From positions 62,001 through 126,000 of the forward strand of contig JANXTS010000019.1 of NCBI GenBank assembly GCA_025352265.1: a DNA stretch of 64,000 nt, given 5' to 3'. Source of the DNA: Variovorax sp. (lineage in GTDB: Bacteria > Pseudomonadota > Gammaproteobacteria > Burkholderiales > Burkholderiaceae_C). Made by a program: the position numbers and the translations under genes. The notes under the pieces are model-generated. The model was not told where the DNA came from. It did no database searches and saw only the letters and a program-made list of their open reading frames with translations. Positions 19,320 through 28,686 of this stretch are shown piece by piece. The stretch's first letter is position 1. Each line of letters begins with the position of its first letter.

Positions 19320-19352
19320 TTTTTTAGAGAGCCCTTAAAAGCTCAGTGCACG

Positions 19353-19379
19353 GGCAGTACCTGATACGGCTGCCTTTTT
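19353..19379 (+). terminator. Weak terminator-like hairpin between rpoA and rplQ
   Basis: GGCAG (19353-19357) pairs with CTGCC (19370-19374), followed directly by TTTTTA. The five-base stem with a twelve-base loop is marginal, so partial attenuation is the most that can be claimed. Confidence 0.35.
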
Positions 19380-19400
19380 AATAAAGTAAAGGAAAGCACC

Positions 19401-19802
19401 ATGCGCCACGGTCACGGACTTCGCAAACTCAATCGCACCAGCTCGCACCGCCTTGCGATGCTGCAAAACATGATGAATTCGCTCATCGAGCACGAGGTCA
19501 TCAAGACCACGCTGCCGAAAGCGAAAGAATTGCGCCGTGTCATCGAACCGATGATCACGCTGGCAAAGAAGCCAACGCTTGCGAACAAGCGTCTTGCATT
19601 TGACCGCCTGCGCGATCGAAACAGCGTCGTCAAGTTGTTTGCCGACCTCGGCCCGCGCTTCAACACGCGTCCGGGTGGCTACACGCGGATCCTGAAAATG
19701 GGTTTCCGTGTCGGCGATAACGCACCAATGGCGCTGGTCGAATTAGTCGATCGCCCAGAGATTAAAGAAGATGCGTCTGCTGAGAAAAACGTCGCTGAAT
19801 AA
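19401..19802 (+). CDS. rplQ: 50S ribosomal protein L17
   Basis: 133-residue large-subunit protein; [53 protein letters not shown] is diagnostic. The acidic C-terminal tail ([14 protein letters not shown]) is slightly longer than in E. coli. Last protein gene of the operon; AAAGGAAAG upstream. Confidence 0.98.
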   Translation: MRHGHGLRKLNRTSSHRLAMLQNMMNSLIEHEVIKTTLPKAKELRRVIEPMITLAKKPTLANKRLAFDRLRDRNSVVKLFADLGPRFNTRPGGYTRILKMGFRVGDNAPMALVELVDRPEIKEDASAEKNVAE

Positions 19803-19804
19803 GC

Positions 19805-19810
19805 TATAAT
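19805..19810 (+). promoter_or_regulatory. Consensus -10 box in front of tRNA-fMet
   Basis: A perfect TATAAT lies at 19805-19810, three bases after the rplQ stop and eleven bases before the tRNA 5' end, which suits a start at about 19817. No good -35 is visible 16-18 bases upstream (it would lie inside rplQ), so the tRNA may use both read-through and its own weak promoter. Confidence 0.45.
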
Positions 19811-19820
19811 TCAACCTTGC

Positions 19821-19897
<77 letters not shown>

Positions 19898-19901
19898 ATT
19901 T

Positions 19902-19936
19902 AAAAGGCCCTTTGAGAAATCAAAGGGCCTTTTTTT
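19902..19936 (+). terminator. Strong intrinsic terminator after the ribosomal operon and tRNA-fMet
   Basis: A perfect 14-base stem (left arm 19902-19915, right arm 19920-19933) closes a GAAA tetraloop and runs into Ts. The arms are GGCCCTTTGA-type and the A/T flanks give a bidirectional character, so it may also stop transcripts of the minus-strand operon ending at 20031. Confidence 0.9.
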
Positions 19937-20030
19937 ACGTGCCGCGGAAACCAGCGAAGGATGGACAGAGCATCGCCGGCTTATCTCTGTCCAGTCTAAA
20001 TTCGGTCCGCTCTCCTATCTACGTGTGGAA

Positions 20031-20426
20031 TCAGTCCGGCAACACCGCCGTCACTTCGATTTCGACTTTGGCCCGCTTTTCTACCAATGCTGCAACCTGC
20101 ACGCACGTCATCGCCGGAAAGTTGCGGCCCATGGCGTCGCGGTATACCGGACCTAGTTCGCTCAGTCGCGCGTTGTATTCATCGCGATCGGTGATGTACC
20201 AAGTCATGCGTACCATGTGCTCTGGTCCTGCACCTGCTTCGTGCAGGACCTGCGCTATGTTGCGTAGCGTCTGGCCGGTCTGAGCGATGAAATCGTCGCT
20301 CTCGAACTGCTGCTGCGCGTTCCAACCGATCTGGCCGCCAACGAAGATCGTCGTACCGCGCGCCGCGATGCCGTTGGCGTAGCCCTTGGGTGCGGTCCAG
20401 CCAGGCGGCTGCAGGAATTTCATCAT
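20031..20426 (-). CDS. Rid-family (YjgF/UK114) protein lacking the catalytic arginine
   Basis: 131-residue small protein of the Rid superfamily. Motifs GTTIFVGGQIGWN, QTGQTLRNIAQVLHEAGAGPEHMVRMTWYITDRDEY and NFPAMTCVQVAALVEKRAKVEIEVTAV are recognisable. In imine deaminases the segment reads PARSCV, with Arg105; here it reads PAMTCV, so Met replaces Arg, placing it among the Rid subfamilies without demonstrated deaminase activity. It ends the aryl-CoA operon and overlaps the ligase stop by four bases. A role on the enamine/imine intermediate of 2-aminobenzoyl-CoA breakdown is attractive but unproven. Two tandem ATGs are possible starts. Confidence 0.88.
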   Translation of the reverse strand: MMKFLQPPGWTAPKGYANGIAARGTTIFVGGQIGWNAQQQFESDDFIAQTGQTLRNIAQVLHEAGAGPEHMVRMTWYITDRDEYNARLSELGPVYRDAMGRNFPAMTCVQVAALVEKRAKVEIEVTAVLPD

Positions 20427-22060
20427 GGTGTTTGCCTCAATCTGAATCTTTGGAGCTTGCCCGTTTCGGTCCGTGGCAGCACCGTGACGAACTCGATCTC
20501 TCTTGGGTATTTGTACGGTGCGATGGTCGCTTTGACGTGGTCCTGCAGCGCCTTGACGAGCGTCGCGTCACCGACTTCACCAAGCTTGAGCACACAGTAA
20601 GCCTTGACAATGGTCCCGCGCTCGGCATCAGCCTTGCCCACCACGCCGCACTCAGCAACGGCGGGATGCTTCAGCAGCGCATCTTCGACCTCTGGTCCGC
20701 CAACGTTGTAGCCCGCAGTCACGATCATGTCGTCGGCGCGGGCTTGATAGAAAAAGTAGCCGTCGTCGTCCTGCAGGAACGCGTCGCCGGGATAGTTCCA
20801 CCCGTTCTTTACGTAGTCGGTTTGCCGCGCATCGTCCAGGTAGCGGCAGCCCACCGGTCCGATGATGGCCAGCTTGCCGACCGTTCCGCGAGGCACTTCG
20901 CTGCCTTTATCGTCCACCACCTTGGCCGTGAAGCCTGGTACGGCCTTGCCGATCGCGCCCCGCCGCACTTCATCGCTCGCGGCTGAGATGTAGATATGGA
21001 ACACCTCGGTGCCGCCGATGCCGTCGAGCATCTCGATGCCTGTCGCGTCCTTCCAGAGTTGGCGTGTCGCGTCGGGCAAGGCTTCACCGGCGCTGACGCA
21101 GATGCGCAATGTCGGCACGCCTTGCTGCTTTGCAAATGGCGCCATCTGCCGATAGAAAGTCGGTGCGGTGTAGCAGATGGTCGCGCCGATCTCGTTGATC
21201 AGCTTGACTACGCCCTCGGGCGTGTGCGGTGCGTCGTGGAAGTAGACCGATGAGCCGGCCCACATCGGATACACCAGCAGCCCGCCGAGTCCAAACGTGA
21301 ATGCCAACGGTGGCGAGCCGACGACGATGTCTTCGCTCCGTGGCTTGAGGATATGGCGCGGCCATGTCTCGCACATGGCAAGCACGTCACGATGCGTCGT
21401 CACCGGCGCCTTCGGCTTTCCGGTCGTGCCCGAAGTGAATGCCAGCAACGCCACGTCGTCTGCCGACGTAGGACAGGCAGCGAACACGCCGCTTTTTACG
21501 GCCGCTCGTGAAGACAACGAAGCCGGGTCATCCGGAAGGTTGAACGCAACGATCGTCAACAGCGACGGGTATTCGCGCTGTGCCGCTTCTAGCTCCGCTA
21601 TCAGCTTGCCGTCACACAGGGCCAGCACCGGGCGCGACTTGTCGATGATCTCGCCGAGCTCTTTGGCACGCAGCAGCGGCATGGTCGCCACGGCGATCAT
21701 TCCCGCTTTGACGGCTGCCAGCCATGACAGCGCCATCGCGATCGAGTTGCCACCGCGCAGCAGCACGCGATTGCCCGGCACCAGACCGAAATCCTCGACC
21801 AGCACCTGCGCGATGCGATTGACCTCGATGGCTGCCTCGGCGTACGTCAGCGTCTGCTCGCGTGAACGCAGCATCGGTTTTCCGCCGAAGCCTTTGGCAG
21901 CTGCCTTGTCGAGCAGCTCTTCAACGAGGTTCAACTGGTCGGGCAGCTGCAGCTCGGGAAGGTCGTAGCGAAACATCGGCAGTTGCTCGACCCGCGGCAG
22001 CCGGTCGTGAACGAACCGATCCACTTGTGCGCTCAAAGACATATTGGCCTCCACGCTCAT
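20423..22060 (-). CDS. Benzoate-CoA ligase family enzyme (probable 2-aminobenzoate-CoA or salicylate-CoA ligase)
   Basis: ATP-dependent adenylate-forming ligase, 545 residues, that would activate the aromatic acid to its CoA thioester in the cytoplasm. Core motifs: [18 protein letters not shown] (P-loop), [58 protein letters not shown], and the C-terminal lysine region [15 protein letters not shown]. The long benzoate-CoA-ligase-type N-terminus ([24 protein letters not shown]) is present. Its start ATG overlaps the acyl-CoA dehydrogenase stop. Substrate assignment is from the operon, chiefly the monooxygenase-reductase at 24598-26973. Confidence 0.85.
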   Translation of the reverse strand: MSVEANMSLSAQVDRFVHDRLPRVEQLPMFRYDLPELQLPDQLNLVEELLDKAAAKGFGGKPMLRSREQTLTYAEAAIEVNRIAQVLVEDFGLVPGNRVLLRGGNSIAMALSWLAAVKAGMIAVATMPLLRAKELGEIIDKSRPVLALCDGKLIAELEAAQREYPSLLTIVAFNLPDDPASLSSRAAVKSGVFAACPTSADDVALLAFTSGTTGKPKAPVTTHRDVLAMCETWPRHILKPRSEDIVVGSPPLAFTFGLGGLLVYPMWAGSSVYFHDAPHTPEGVVKLINEIGATICYTAPTFYRQMAPFAKQQGVPTLRICVSAGEALPDATRQLWKDATGIEMLDGIGGTEVFHIYISAASDEVRRGAIGKAVPGFTAKVVDDKGSEVPRGTVGKLAIIGPVGCRYLDDARQTDYVKNGWNYPGDAFLQDDDGYFFYQARADDMIVTAGYNVGGPEVEDALLKHPAVAECGVVGKADAERGTIVKAYCVLKLGEVGDATLVKALQDHVKATIAPYKYPREIEFVTVLPRTETGKLQRFRLRQTP

Positions 22061-23256
22061 CCCTTCAGGACAGACTTTCCGATGATCAATTGCTGTACCT
22101 CGGTCGCGCCTTCATAAATGCGCAACGACCGAATGTCGCGATACAGACTTTCAACTTTCGTGCCCACTTTGACGCCGAGACCGCCGTGCATCTGCAACGC
22201 CATGTCGATCACACGACTCGCGTTTTCTGTAGCGCACATCTTGGCCATCGCCGCGGCTGCAGAAATGTCACCAACGGCCGGTGTGCCGCGCTTCTCCGCA
22301 TCGTCGCGCATCCATGCAGCGCGGTAGGTGAGCAGGGCGGCACTGTCGATCAGCGCCGCCATCTCGCCGAGCTTGGCTTGCGTGAGCTGGAAGTCGGCCA
22401 GTGTCTGGCCGAACATTTTTCGATGCTGGGCATGGTGCACCGCTTCGGCCAGGGCGCGCCGCCCCATGCCAAGTGCGGCCGCTGCGACGGACGCGCGAAA
22501 GATATCGAGCGTACGCATGGCCAGCTTGAAGCCGCCGTTCAAGTCGCCCAGCTGTGCCTCGCGAGGCACACGGCAATCTTCGAAGCGAAGTGTGGCCAGC
22601 GGATGCGGCGCCATCACTTCGATGTGCTCGGAAGAGTCGAGGCCCGAGAGCGTCGCATCGACGATGAACGCCGTGATACCCCGCGTGCCGGCGGTCGGCT
22701 CTGTCTTTGCGAAAACGCAGTAGAAGTCGGCGATGCCGCCGTTGCTGATCCAGGTCTTTTCGCCGTCGAGTCGCCAGCCATCGACAGTAGCCGTTGCTCG
22801 CATGGCCATTGCTCCGACGTCCGAGCCAGCTTCGGGCTCGCTCAGCGCGAACGCAGCGATCTTGCGACCGCTAGCGACCGCGGTCAGATACTCGGCGTGA
22901 TGTGCTTGCGTGCCAGCCAATGTGATGGCGCCGCTGCCCAGGCCCTGCATCGCAAACGCGAAGTCTGCAAGCGGCGAATGGAAAGCCAGTGTCTCGCGCA
23001 GCAACACGAGCGCGCGCGAATCCAGTCGCTCCAATGCACCGCCCGAGGTCGCGGGCACGCAGTAACGCAGCCAGCCACCTGCTCCCAACTTTCGCACCCA
23101 CTCACGGCAAGCCGCGCGGTCATCGCGCTCGTCCACACGCTGCGCCGCTGCCCATGGCAAAAGGTCGTTCGCAAGCGCTCGGTGTTCATCGCCAAAAAAA
23201 GGCAGCGCAAGGTGGGCCGTCGACGGCGGTGATGGAGGCGGGACAAAGGCGGACAT
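22057..23256 (-). CDS. Acyl-CoA dehydrogenase family protein
   Basis: FAD-dependent dehydrogenase of 399 residues, normal for the family. Signatures: [45 protein letters not shown], and the C-terminal [44 protein letters not shown]. In the operon context it probably oxidises an alicyclic acyl-CoA intermediate after ring reduction. It overlaps the ligase gene by four bases and starts six bases after the hydratase gene. A proline-rich stretch precedes the folded region. Confidence 0.92.
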   Translation of the reverse strand: MSAFVPPPSPPSTAHLALPFFGDEHRALANDLLPWAAAQRVDERDDRAACREWVRKLGAGGWLRYCVPATSGGALERLDSRALVLLRETLAFHSPLADFAFAMQGLGSGAITLAGTQAHHAEYLTAVASGRKIAAFALSEPEAGSDVGAMAMRATATVDGWRLDGEKTWISNGGIADFYCVFAKTEPTAGTRGITAFIVDATLSGLDSSEHIEVMAPHPLATLRFEDCRVPREAQLGDLNGGFKLAMRTLDIFRASVAAAALGMGRRALAEAVHHAQHRKMFGQTLADFQLTQAKLGEMAALIDSAALLTYRAAWMRDDAEKRGTPAVGDISAAAAMAKMCATENASRVIDMALQMHGGLGVKVGTKVESLYRDIRSLRIYEGATEVQQLIIGKSVLKG

Positions 23257-23262
23257 GATGAC

Positions 23263-24117
23263 TCAATCCCCTTGAAACACGGGTTTGCGCTTAGCGGAGA
23301 AGGCCTCGTATGCGCGCTTGAAGTCTTCGGTTTGCATGCAGATCGCCTGCGCCTGTGCTTCGGACTCGATCGCCTGATCGATGGTCATCGACCACTCCTG
23401 CGCCAGCATCGTCTTCGTCATGCCGTGCGCGAAGGTCGGGCCCTCGGCCAGATCGCGGGCAACGGAGGTGGCGGCGGCAACCAACGCGTCGCTGTCATGC
23501 AAGGCATTGAAGAAGCCCCACGACAAGCCTTCTTGCGCCGTCATCGCGCGCCCGGTGAACAGCAGTTCCGATGCGCGACCCTGACCGATCATGCGCGGCA
23601 ACAGTGCGCAAGCGCCCATGTCGGCACCGGCCAGACCCACGCGGGTGAACAGAAAGGCAGTGCGCGTTGAAGGCGAGCCGTAACGCAGGTCGCACGCCAG
23701 TGCGATCATCGCGCCTGCGCCTGCGCAAATGCCGTCGATGGCACCGATGACCGGCTGCGGGCACTGCCGAATTGCCTTCACTAAATCGCCCGTCATCCGC
23801 GTGAACTCCAGCATTTCCGGCATCGTCATCTTGGTCAGCGGCCCGATTATTTCGTGCACATCGCCGCCCGAGCAAAAGTTGCCGCCCGCGCCAGTGATGA
23901 CGATCGCCCCTACATCGGTCGCGTAATTCAGCGCGCGAAAGAGATCGCGCAACTCGGCGTACGAGTCGAACGTCAGCGGATTCTTGCGCTCCGGTCGGTT
24001 CAACGTGATCGTGCCGACTCCCGTTTCATAAGACCACGCGAAATGCCTAGCCACGTAGCCGGCCTTCGCCTCGAATTGCGCGCGCATGGGGCTGCGTTCA
24101 CCGATGTAGTGTTTCAT
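23263..24117 (-). CDS. Enoyl-CoA hydratase/isomerase family protein
   Basis: 284-residue crotonase-fold protein. Typical segments are [46 protein letters not shown] (oxyanion hole) and [24 protein letters not shown]. The first catalytic Glu of hydratases is replaced by Gly/Ala-rich sequence at GICAGAGAM, so chemistry may differ from simple hydration (isomerase, hydrolase or ring-opening). The gene start shares one base with the marR stop (TAATG), indicating coupling. Confidence 0.9.
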   Translation of the reverse strand: MKHYIGERSPMRAQFEAKAGYVARHFAWSYETGVGTITLNRPERKNPLTFDSYAELRDLFRALNYATDVGAIVITGAGGNFCSGGDVHEIIGPLTKMTMPEMLEFTRMTGDLVKAIRQCPQPVIGAIDGICAGAGAMIALACDLRYGSPSTRTAFLFTRVGLAGADMGACALLPRMIGQGRASELLFTGRAMTAQEGLSWGFFNALHDSDALVAAATSVARDLAEGPTFAHGMTKTMLAQEWSMTIDQAIESEAQAQAICMQTEDFKRAYEAFSAKRKPVFQGD

Positions 24118-24593
24118 TATTCGGCCTCTGCCAACGGGCTGTGAGAGTGTTGCTTCACCTTGCCGAGCAGGCGGTGAAGTTGCGTGATTTCTTTGGCGTT
24201 GAGTCCGCCGAAGGCTTCGACGATCCAGTGCTCATGCTGCTCCGCCATGTCGATGAAGGCCTTGCGTCCGCGCACGGTAAGGCGCACACGCCAGGCACGG
24301 CGATCACCCGCGACGTCGACGCGTTCGACCAAGCCCTCGGTCACCAGTTGGTCGGTGATACCAGTCACGTTTCCGCCGGTCACCATCATGCGGCGCGACA
24401 GCTCGTTCATCTTCATGCCGTCGGGTGCGCGCTCCAATTGCGACATCAAATCGAAGCGCGGCAGCGTCGTGGCGAAGCGCTCGCGCAGTCCATTGCGCAC
24501 CTGCTTCTCGATGAGCTGTGTGCAGGTCAGCATGCGCAGCCAGAGCCGCAACTCGTCGGGGTGTTCGCTGTGAGCGCGTGCTTCGAGGTCCAT
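24117..24593 (-). CDS. MarR-family transcriptional regulator of the aryl-CoA operon
   Basis: 158-residue winged-helix regulator starting at [31 protein letters not shown]. The wHTH segment runs [66 protein letters not shown]. It lies inside the operon, four bases after the monooxygenase stop, so it should be autoregulated. MarR proteins of such clusters usually respond to the aryl-CoA. The near-palindrome at 26983-26996 in front of the operon is the likely operator. Confidence 0.92.
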   Translation of the reverse strand: MDLEARAHSEHPDELRLWLRMLTCTQLIEKQVRNGLRERFATTLPRFDLMSQLERAPDGMKMNELSRRMMVTGGNVTGITDQLVTEGLVERVDVAGDRRAWRVRLTVRGRKAFIDMAEQHEHWIVEAFGGLNAKEITQLHRLLGKVKQHSHSPLAEAE

Positions 24594-24597
24594 CTTG

Positions 24598-26973
24598 TTA
24601 TTCCTCGGGCGGCAACGATTTCGAGGCTGCGGCGCTGGCTCCAACCGCGCTGGCGGCACCGGCCGCCGCAAGCATGTCCTTCTGCTTGGCGATCTCGCGG
24701 TACATCTGGTCGCGCCCGCTCAGGTATTGCTTCGGCCACTCGACTGCGCGGCTTTGCAGCTTGGCGGCTTCGTGCAGCGTCCACGCCGGATCGGCCAGAT
24801 GCGGTCTCGCTACCGCGCACAAGTCGGCACGGCCCGCGGCGATGATGCTGTTCGCTTGGTCCGCATCGGTGATCGCGCCCACTGCAATGGTGGCGATGCC
24901 GACTTCGTTGCGGATGCGGTCCGAGAACGGCGTCTGGTACATGCGCCCGTAAATCGGTGCGGCCGCGCGGGTCGTCTGGCCCGACGACACGTCGATGACA
25001 TCGCAGCCCGCCGTCTTGAAAGCCAGCCCCATTGTGATGGCGTCGTCGTCGGTGTTGCCGCCGGGTGCCCAGTCGTGCGCCGAGATGCGCACGCTCATCG
25101 GCCGCTCTGCTGGCCACACGGCACGCATCGCGACAAAGACTTCGAGCGGGTAACGCAGACGGTTCTCGACGGTGCCGCCGTACTCGTCATCGCGCAGATT
25201 GGTCAACGGGCTCAGGAAGGCGGAGAGTAAATAGCCGTGCGCGCAATGCAACTCGAGCCAGTCGAAACCGGCCTCGGCAGTGCGATGAGTCGACGCGACG
25301 AACTGGTCGCGCATTGCGTCCATGTCGGTGCGCGTCATCGCGGCCGGCAGCTGGTTCTGTTCGCCATACGACAGCGCACTTGCAGCCAGCAGCGGCCAGT
25401 TGCCTGACTCGAGCGGCTCGTCGGTGCCTTCCCAACCCACGCGGGTAGAGCCCTTCGGACCGCTGTGCCCCAACTGCATGCCGATCTTCGCGCTGCTCTG
25501 GCCGTGGACGAAATCGACGATGCGCTTGAATGCTGCAGACTGTGCGTCGTTGTAAAGGCCAGTACATGCCGGCGTGATGCGGCCTTCGGGCGTGGGACTC
25601 GTCATCTCGACGAAAACCATCGCCGCACCGCCGAGCGCACGCGCGCCCAAGTGCACTAGATGGAAATCCAGCGGCACGCCATCGACCGCGCTGTACATCG
25701 CCATCGGCGAGACAACGATGCGGTTCTTCAGCGTGAGGCCGCGCACGGTGAGCGGCATCAGCATTGGCGGGATCGCCTTCTTGCCGCCTGCCAGCCATTG
25801 CTCGTAGCCCCCCAGCCAGGCAGCGTCGCGCAGGCGCAGGTTTTCGTGGCTGATCCGCTGCGATCGTGTCAGCAGCGAATACGCGAACTGCTCGACCTTC
25901 ATGCCCGTGTATCGCCCGACGTTCTCGAACCATTCGGTCGAGTTGCGAGCGGCGTTCTGGATCTTCAAGACCTCGACGCTGCGGTGCGCTTCGTAGGCGG
26001 CCAGGACCTCGTCGATGTCGTGGCCGACAGCGAATTCGTTCGCCAGATCGATGGCGTCTTCGAGCGCGAGCTTGGTGCCCGAACCGATGGAAAAGTGCGC
26101 GGTGTGCGCGGCGTCGCCCATCAGCACGACCGGCACGGTCTTGCCGGCCACTTCGATGCGATGCACCCAGTGCTTGCAAACCACGCGTGGGAAGCGAATC
26201 CAGTTGGCGGAGCCACGCAGGTGCTGCGCGTTGCTGATGAGCTCGTGGCCGCCGAGGTACTTGGCAAAGAGCTTCTCGCAAAAGGCGATGGCTTCCGGTT
26301 GCTCCATGGCGTCGAGTCCGTGCGCCTTCCAAACCTCTTCGGGCGTCTCGACGATGAACGTCGAAGTTTCGTCGTCGAACTGGTACGCATGGGCCTGAAA
26401 CCAGCCGTGCTCGGTTTTCTCGAAAGCAAAGGTGAAGGCGTCGAAGGTCTGGTGCGTGCCAAGCCAGACGAAGCGGCAGTGGCGTAGATCGACATCGGGC
26501 TCGAAGGTCTCGGCGTAGCGTTGACGAATCCGGCTGTTCAGTCCGTCGCAGGCGATCACCAGGTCGGCGTTGTACTTCGCGGCCGCTGCCTGATCGTCCG
26601 CTGCATCGGTTTCGAACACGAGGTTGACGCCCAATGCCAGGCACCGCTCTTGCAAGATGTTGAGCAGGTGCTTGCGGCCGATGCCGCAAAAGCCATGGCC
26701 GCCGGAGCGAACCGCTTCGCCTTTGAAGAAGACCTGGATATCGTCCCAGTGGTGAAACGAGTTGCCGATGAGCGTTGCGCTGGCATGGTCGGCGGCGTCG
26801 AGATTGGCCAGCGTCTGGTCGCTGAGCACCACGCCCCATCCGAAGGTGTCGAAGGGCCGATTGCGCTCCAGCACCGTGATTTGCAGCGATGGCTGGCGTG
26901 CTTTCATGAGCAGTGCAAAGTAGAGCCCGGCGGGGCCGCCGCCGATACAAAGGATGCTGTTAAGGCTGTTCAT
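24598..26973 (-). CDS. Fused FAD monooxygenase and old-yellow-enzyme reductase (2-aminobenzoyl-CoA monooxygenase/reductase or salicylyl-CoA 5-hydroxylase type)
   Basis: 791-residue two-domain flavoenzyme. Residues 1-390 form an aromatic-ring hydroxylase of the PHBH class: [17 protein letters not shown] (Rossmann), then [26 protein letters not shown] (FAD-binding). Residues about 400-760 form an OYE/NamA-type FMN reductase: [55 protein letters not shown], and [15 protein letters not shown]. This architecture is known from the hybrid 2-aminobenzoate pathway of Azoarcus/Aromatoleum, where one enzyme hydroxylates and reduces the CoA-activated ring; homologues are often annotated salicylyl-CoA 5-hydroxylase. 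Start at 26973 is preferred; no Shine-Dalgarno is visible, suggesting a leaderless message. Confidence 0.9.
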   Translation of the reverse strand: MNSLNSILCIGGGPAGLYFALLMKARQPSLQITVLERNRPFDTFGWGVVLSDQTLANLDAADHASATLIGNSFHHWDDIQVFFKGEAVRSGGHGFCGIGRKHLLNILQERCLALGVNLVFETDAADDQAAAAKYNADLVIACDGLNSRIRQRYAETFEPDVDLRHCRFVWLGTHQTFDAFTFAFEKTEHGWFQAHAYQFDDETSTFIVETPEEVWKAHGLDAMEQPEAIAFCEKLFAKYLGGHELISNAQHLRGSANWIRFPRVVCKHWVHRIEVAGKTVPVVLMGDAAHTAHFSIGSGTKLALEDAIDLANEFAVGHDIDEVLAAYEAHRSVEVLKIQNAARNSTEWFENVGRYTGMKVEQFAYSLLTRSQRISHENLRLRDAAWLGGYEQWLAGGKKAIPPMLMPLTVRGLTLKNRIVVSPMAMYSAVDGVPLDFHLVHLGARALGGAAMVFVEMTSPTPEGRITPACTGLYNDAQSAAFKRIVDFVHGQSSAKIGMQLGHSGPKGSTRVGWEGTDEPLESGNWPLLAASALSYGEQNQLPAAMTRTDMDAMRDQFVASTHRTAEAGFDWLELHCAHGYLLSAFLSPLTNLRDDEYGGTVENRLRYPLEVFVAMRAVWPAERPMSVRISAHDWAPGGNTDDDAITMGLAFKTAGCDVIDVSSGQTTRAAAPIYGRMYQTPFSDRIRNEVGIATIAVGAITDADQANSIIAAGRADLCAVARPHLADPAWTLHEAAKLQSRAVEWPKQYLSGRDQMYREIAKQKDMLAAAGAASAVGASAAASKSLPPEE

Positions 26974-26980
26974 GGATGAA

Positions 26981-27009
26981 TAGTTTAAGCATAAACATTT
27001 TGATGTCAA
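26981..27009 (-). promoter_or_regulatory. Promoter and MarR-type operator of the aryl-CoA operon
   Basis: On the minus strand TTGACA (27009-27004) is followed 16 bases later by TAAACT (26987-26982), a reasonable sigma70 promoter. Overlapping the spacer and -10 is the near-palindrome GTTTAAGCATAAAC (26983-26996 on the plus strand), symmetric in 12 of 14 positions. A repressor bound there would block RNA polymerase. The predicted start is within two to three bases of the monooxygenase ATG. Confidence 0.55.
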
Positions 27010-27071
27010 CGAACATTCCTTACGCGTAGTTTCAGCGGAGGAGGCGGAAACTCAATAGGATGATTTACATC

Positions 27072-28340
27072 ATGCAAAGCCTGATTCCCAAAATCGAGTC
27101 GCAGCTGGCGGCACTCTCCGTGCCGATCGCGTTGCAGTTGCCCGATGGTCGGAGGGTCTCCGCACCGGGCTCTCGCGTCACCTTGGCTTTCTCCGAATGG
27201 TCGGCCCTGGCCAAGCTCGCTGGCCGACAGATAGGCTCGATAGGCGAGGCCTACGTCGAAGGCAAGGTCCAGATCGAGGGCGCCATGCGCGACCTCTTCG
27301 ATGCTGCCGTCGCCCTGGTGCCGGGTAACCCTATCGAAAAATCCGACACCGGCTGGTGGAGTCGCATCCAGCGCCATGCCAAGTCCCGCGGCTCTCACTC
27401 GCTGCACAAAGACGCCAAGCAGATCGAGTTCCATTACGACGTGTCCGACGACTTCTATGCGCTCTGGCTCGACCCGCGTCGTGTGTACTCGTGCGCCTAC
27501 TACCGCACCGCTGACCTGACTCTGGCGCAGGCGCAAGAAGCCAAGCTCGACCACATCTGCAAGAAGCTGATGCTGCAACCGGGTGAGCGCTTGCTGGACG
27601 TCGGCTCGGGCTGGGGTGGCTTGTTGCTGTGGGCTGCCGAGCACTACGGCGTCGACGCCACTGGCATCACGTTATCGAAGAACCAGCACGCGCACGTGCA
27701 GCAACTCATCGAAGAGAAGGGGTTGCAGAGTCGCGTGCGCGTCGAGCTGCGCGACTACCGCACTCTCGACGAGGCGCAACCCTTCGACAAGATCTCGTCG
27801 ATTGGCATGTTCGAACACGTCGGTGCGGCCAACATGCCGACCTATTTCAAGAAGATCTATGCGTTGCTCAAGCCGGGCGGTCTGGTCATGAGCCATGGGA
27901 TCACCTCCGGCGATCTCGACTACCAGCAACTGGGCGCCGGCATGGGCGATTTCATCGAGAAGTACATTTTCCCGGGCGGCGAGTTGTTGCATGTCACGCA
28001 CGTGCTGCGCGACATGGCAGGGTCGGGCCTGGAAATGGTCGACACCGAAAACCTGCGGCCGCACTACGCGCGCACGCTCTGGGCGTGGTCGGACTCGCTG
28101 GAGTCCAAGCTCGTCGAGGCCCGCGAAGTGCTGGAGCACACCAGCAATCGGGCCGGCAATGCGGAGCGCATCCTTCGCGCCTACCGTCTCTATCTGGCCG
28201 GCTCGGCAATGAGTTTCGAGCAAGGATGGATTTCGCTTCACCAGATGCTGGCTACCAAGCCGGACGGTAACGCGGCGACGGGACGTTTGCGCGGTGCGCA
28301 ATCGGTGTACCCTTTCGCCCGTGATTACATCTACAAGTGA
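27072..28340 (+). CDS. cfa: Cyclopropane-fatty-acyl-phospholipid synthase-like methyltransferase
   Basis: SAM-dependent enzyme that methylenates double bonds of membrane lipid acyl chains. The SAM-binding motif LLDVGSGWGGLLLWAAEHYG is near residue 175, and the family stretches HYDVSDDFYALWLDPRRVYSCAYY and FDKISSIGMFEHVGAANMPTYFKKI follow. The N-terminal domain typical of bacterial CFA synthases (about 100 residues) is present. ATG 27072 (MQSLIPKIES) is favoured by family pattern; ATG 27060 is an in-frame alternative, with AGGAGG at 27039 rather distant. Divergent from the aryl-CoA operon. Confidence 0.9.
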   Translation: MQSLIPKIESQLAALSVPIALQLPDGRRVSAPGSRVTLAFSEWSALAKLAGRQIGSIGEAYVEGKVQIEGAMRDLFDAAVALVPGNPIEKSDTGWWSRIQRHAKSRGSHSLHKDAKQIEFHYDVSDDFYALWLDPRRVYSCAYYRTADLTLAQAQEAKLDHICKKLMLQPGERLLDVGSGWGGLLLWAAEHYGVDATGITLSKNQHAHVQQLIEEKGLQSRVRVELRDYRTLDEAQPFDKISSIGMFEHVGAANMPTYFKKIYALLKPGGLVMSHGITSGDLDYQQLGAGMGDFIEKYIFPGGELLHVTHVLRDMAGSGLEMVDTENLRPHYARTLWAWSDSLESKLVEAREVLEHTSNRAGNAERILRAYRLYLAGSAMSFEQGWISLHQMLATKPDGNAATGRLRGAQSVYPFARDYIYK

Positions 28341-28351
28341 GTGAGACGACC

Positions 28352-28675
28352 ATGCTTTATCGATTCAAGTCCCGGGCCTCGCCCGATTTCGTGATGCTCG
28401 AAGTGCACGCGCGCCAGCTGTTCGAGGTCATCGGCAAAACGCCGTCGCCCAAAGGCGTGATCACCGTCGAGCAGATTCCGGCGGCCATCGCCGCGCTTCA
28501 GGCGGCCATGACGACGGAGAGTGGCAATGCGCACAACAACGACAGCTTCGCGGTCGAAGGCCATGCCGCCGACGTCGAGGCACAGCACGTCGGCCTAAGC
28601 CAACGCGCATCGCCGTTGCTTCACATGCTCAAGGACTCGCTCGTCGACAACAAGGACGTGACCTGGGAGGTTTGA
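28352..28675 (+). CDS. DUF1840 domain protein
   Basis: 107-residue small protein beginning MLYRFKSRASPDFVMLEVHARQLFEVIGK, the characteristic N-terminus of DUF1840 proteins found in beta- and gammaproteobacteria. No signal peptide or membrane segment; function unknown. It follows the cyclopropane synthase gene by 11 bases and is probably cotranscribed. An upstream GTG at 28337 is possible, but the ATG at 28352 aligns with the family. Confidence 0.85.
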   Translation: MLYRFKSRASPDFVMLEVHARQLFEVIGKTPSPKGVITVEQIPAAIAALQAAMTTESGNAHNNDSFAVEGHAADVEAQHVGLSQRASPLLHMLKDSLVDNKDVTWEV

Positions 28676-28686
28676 TCGACCGCTGA

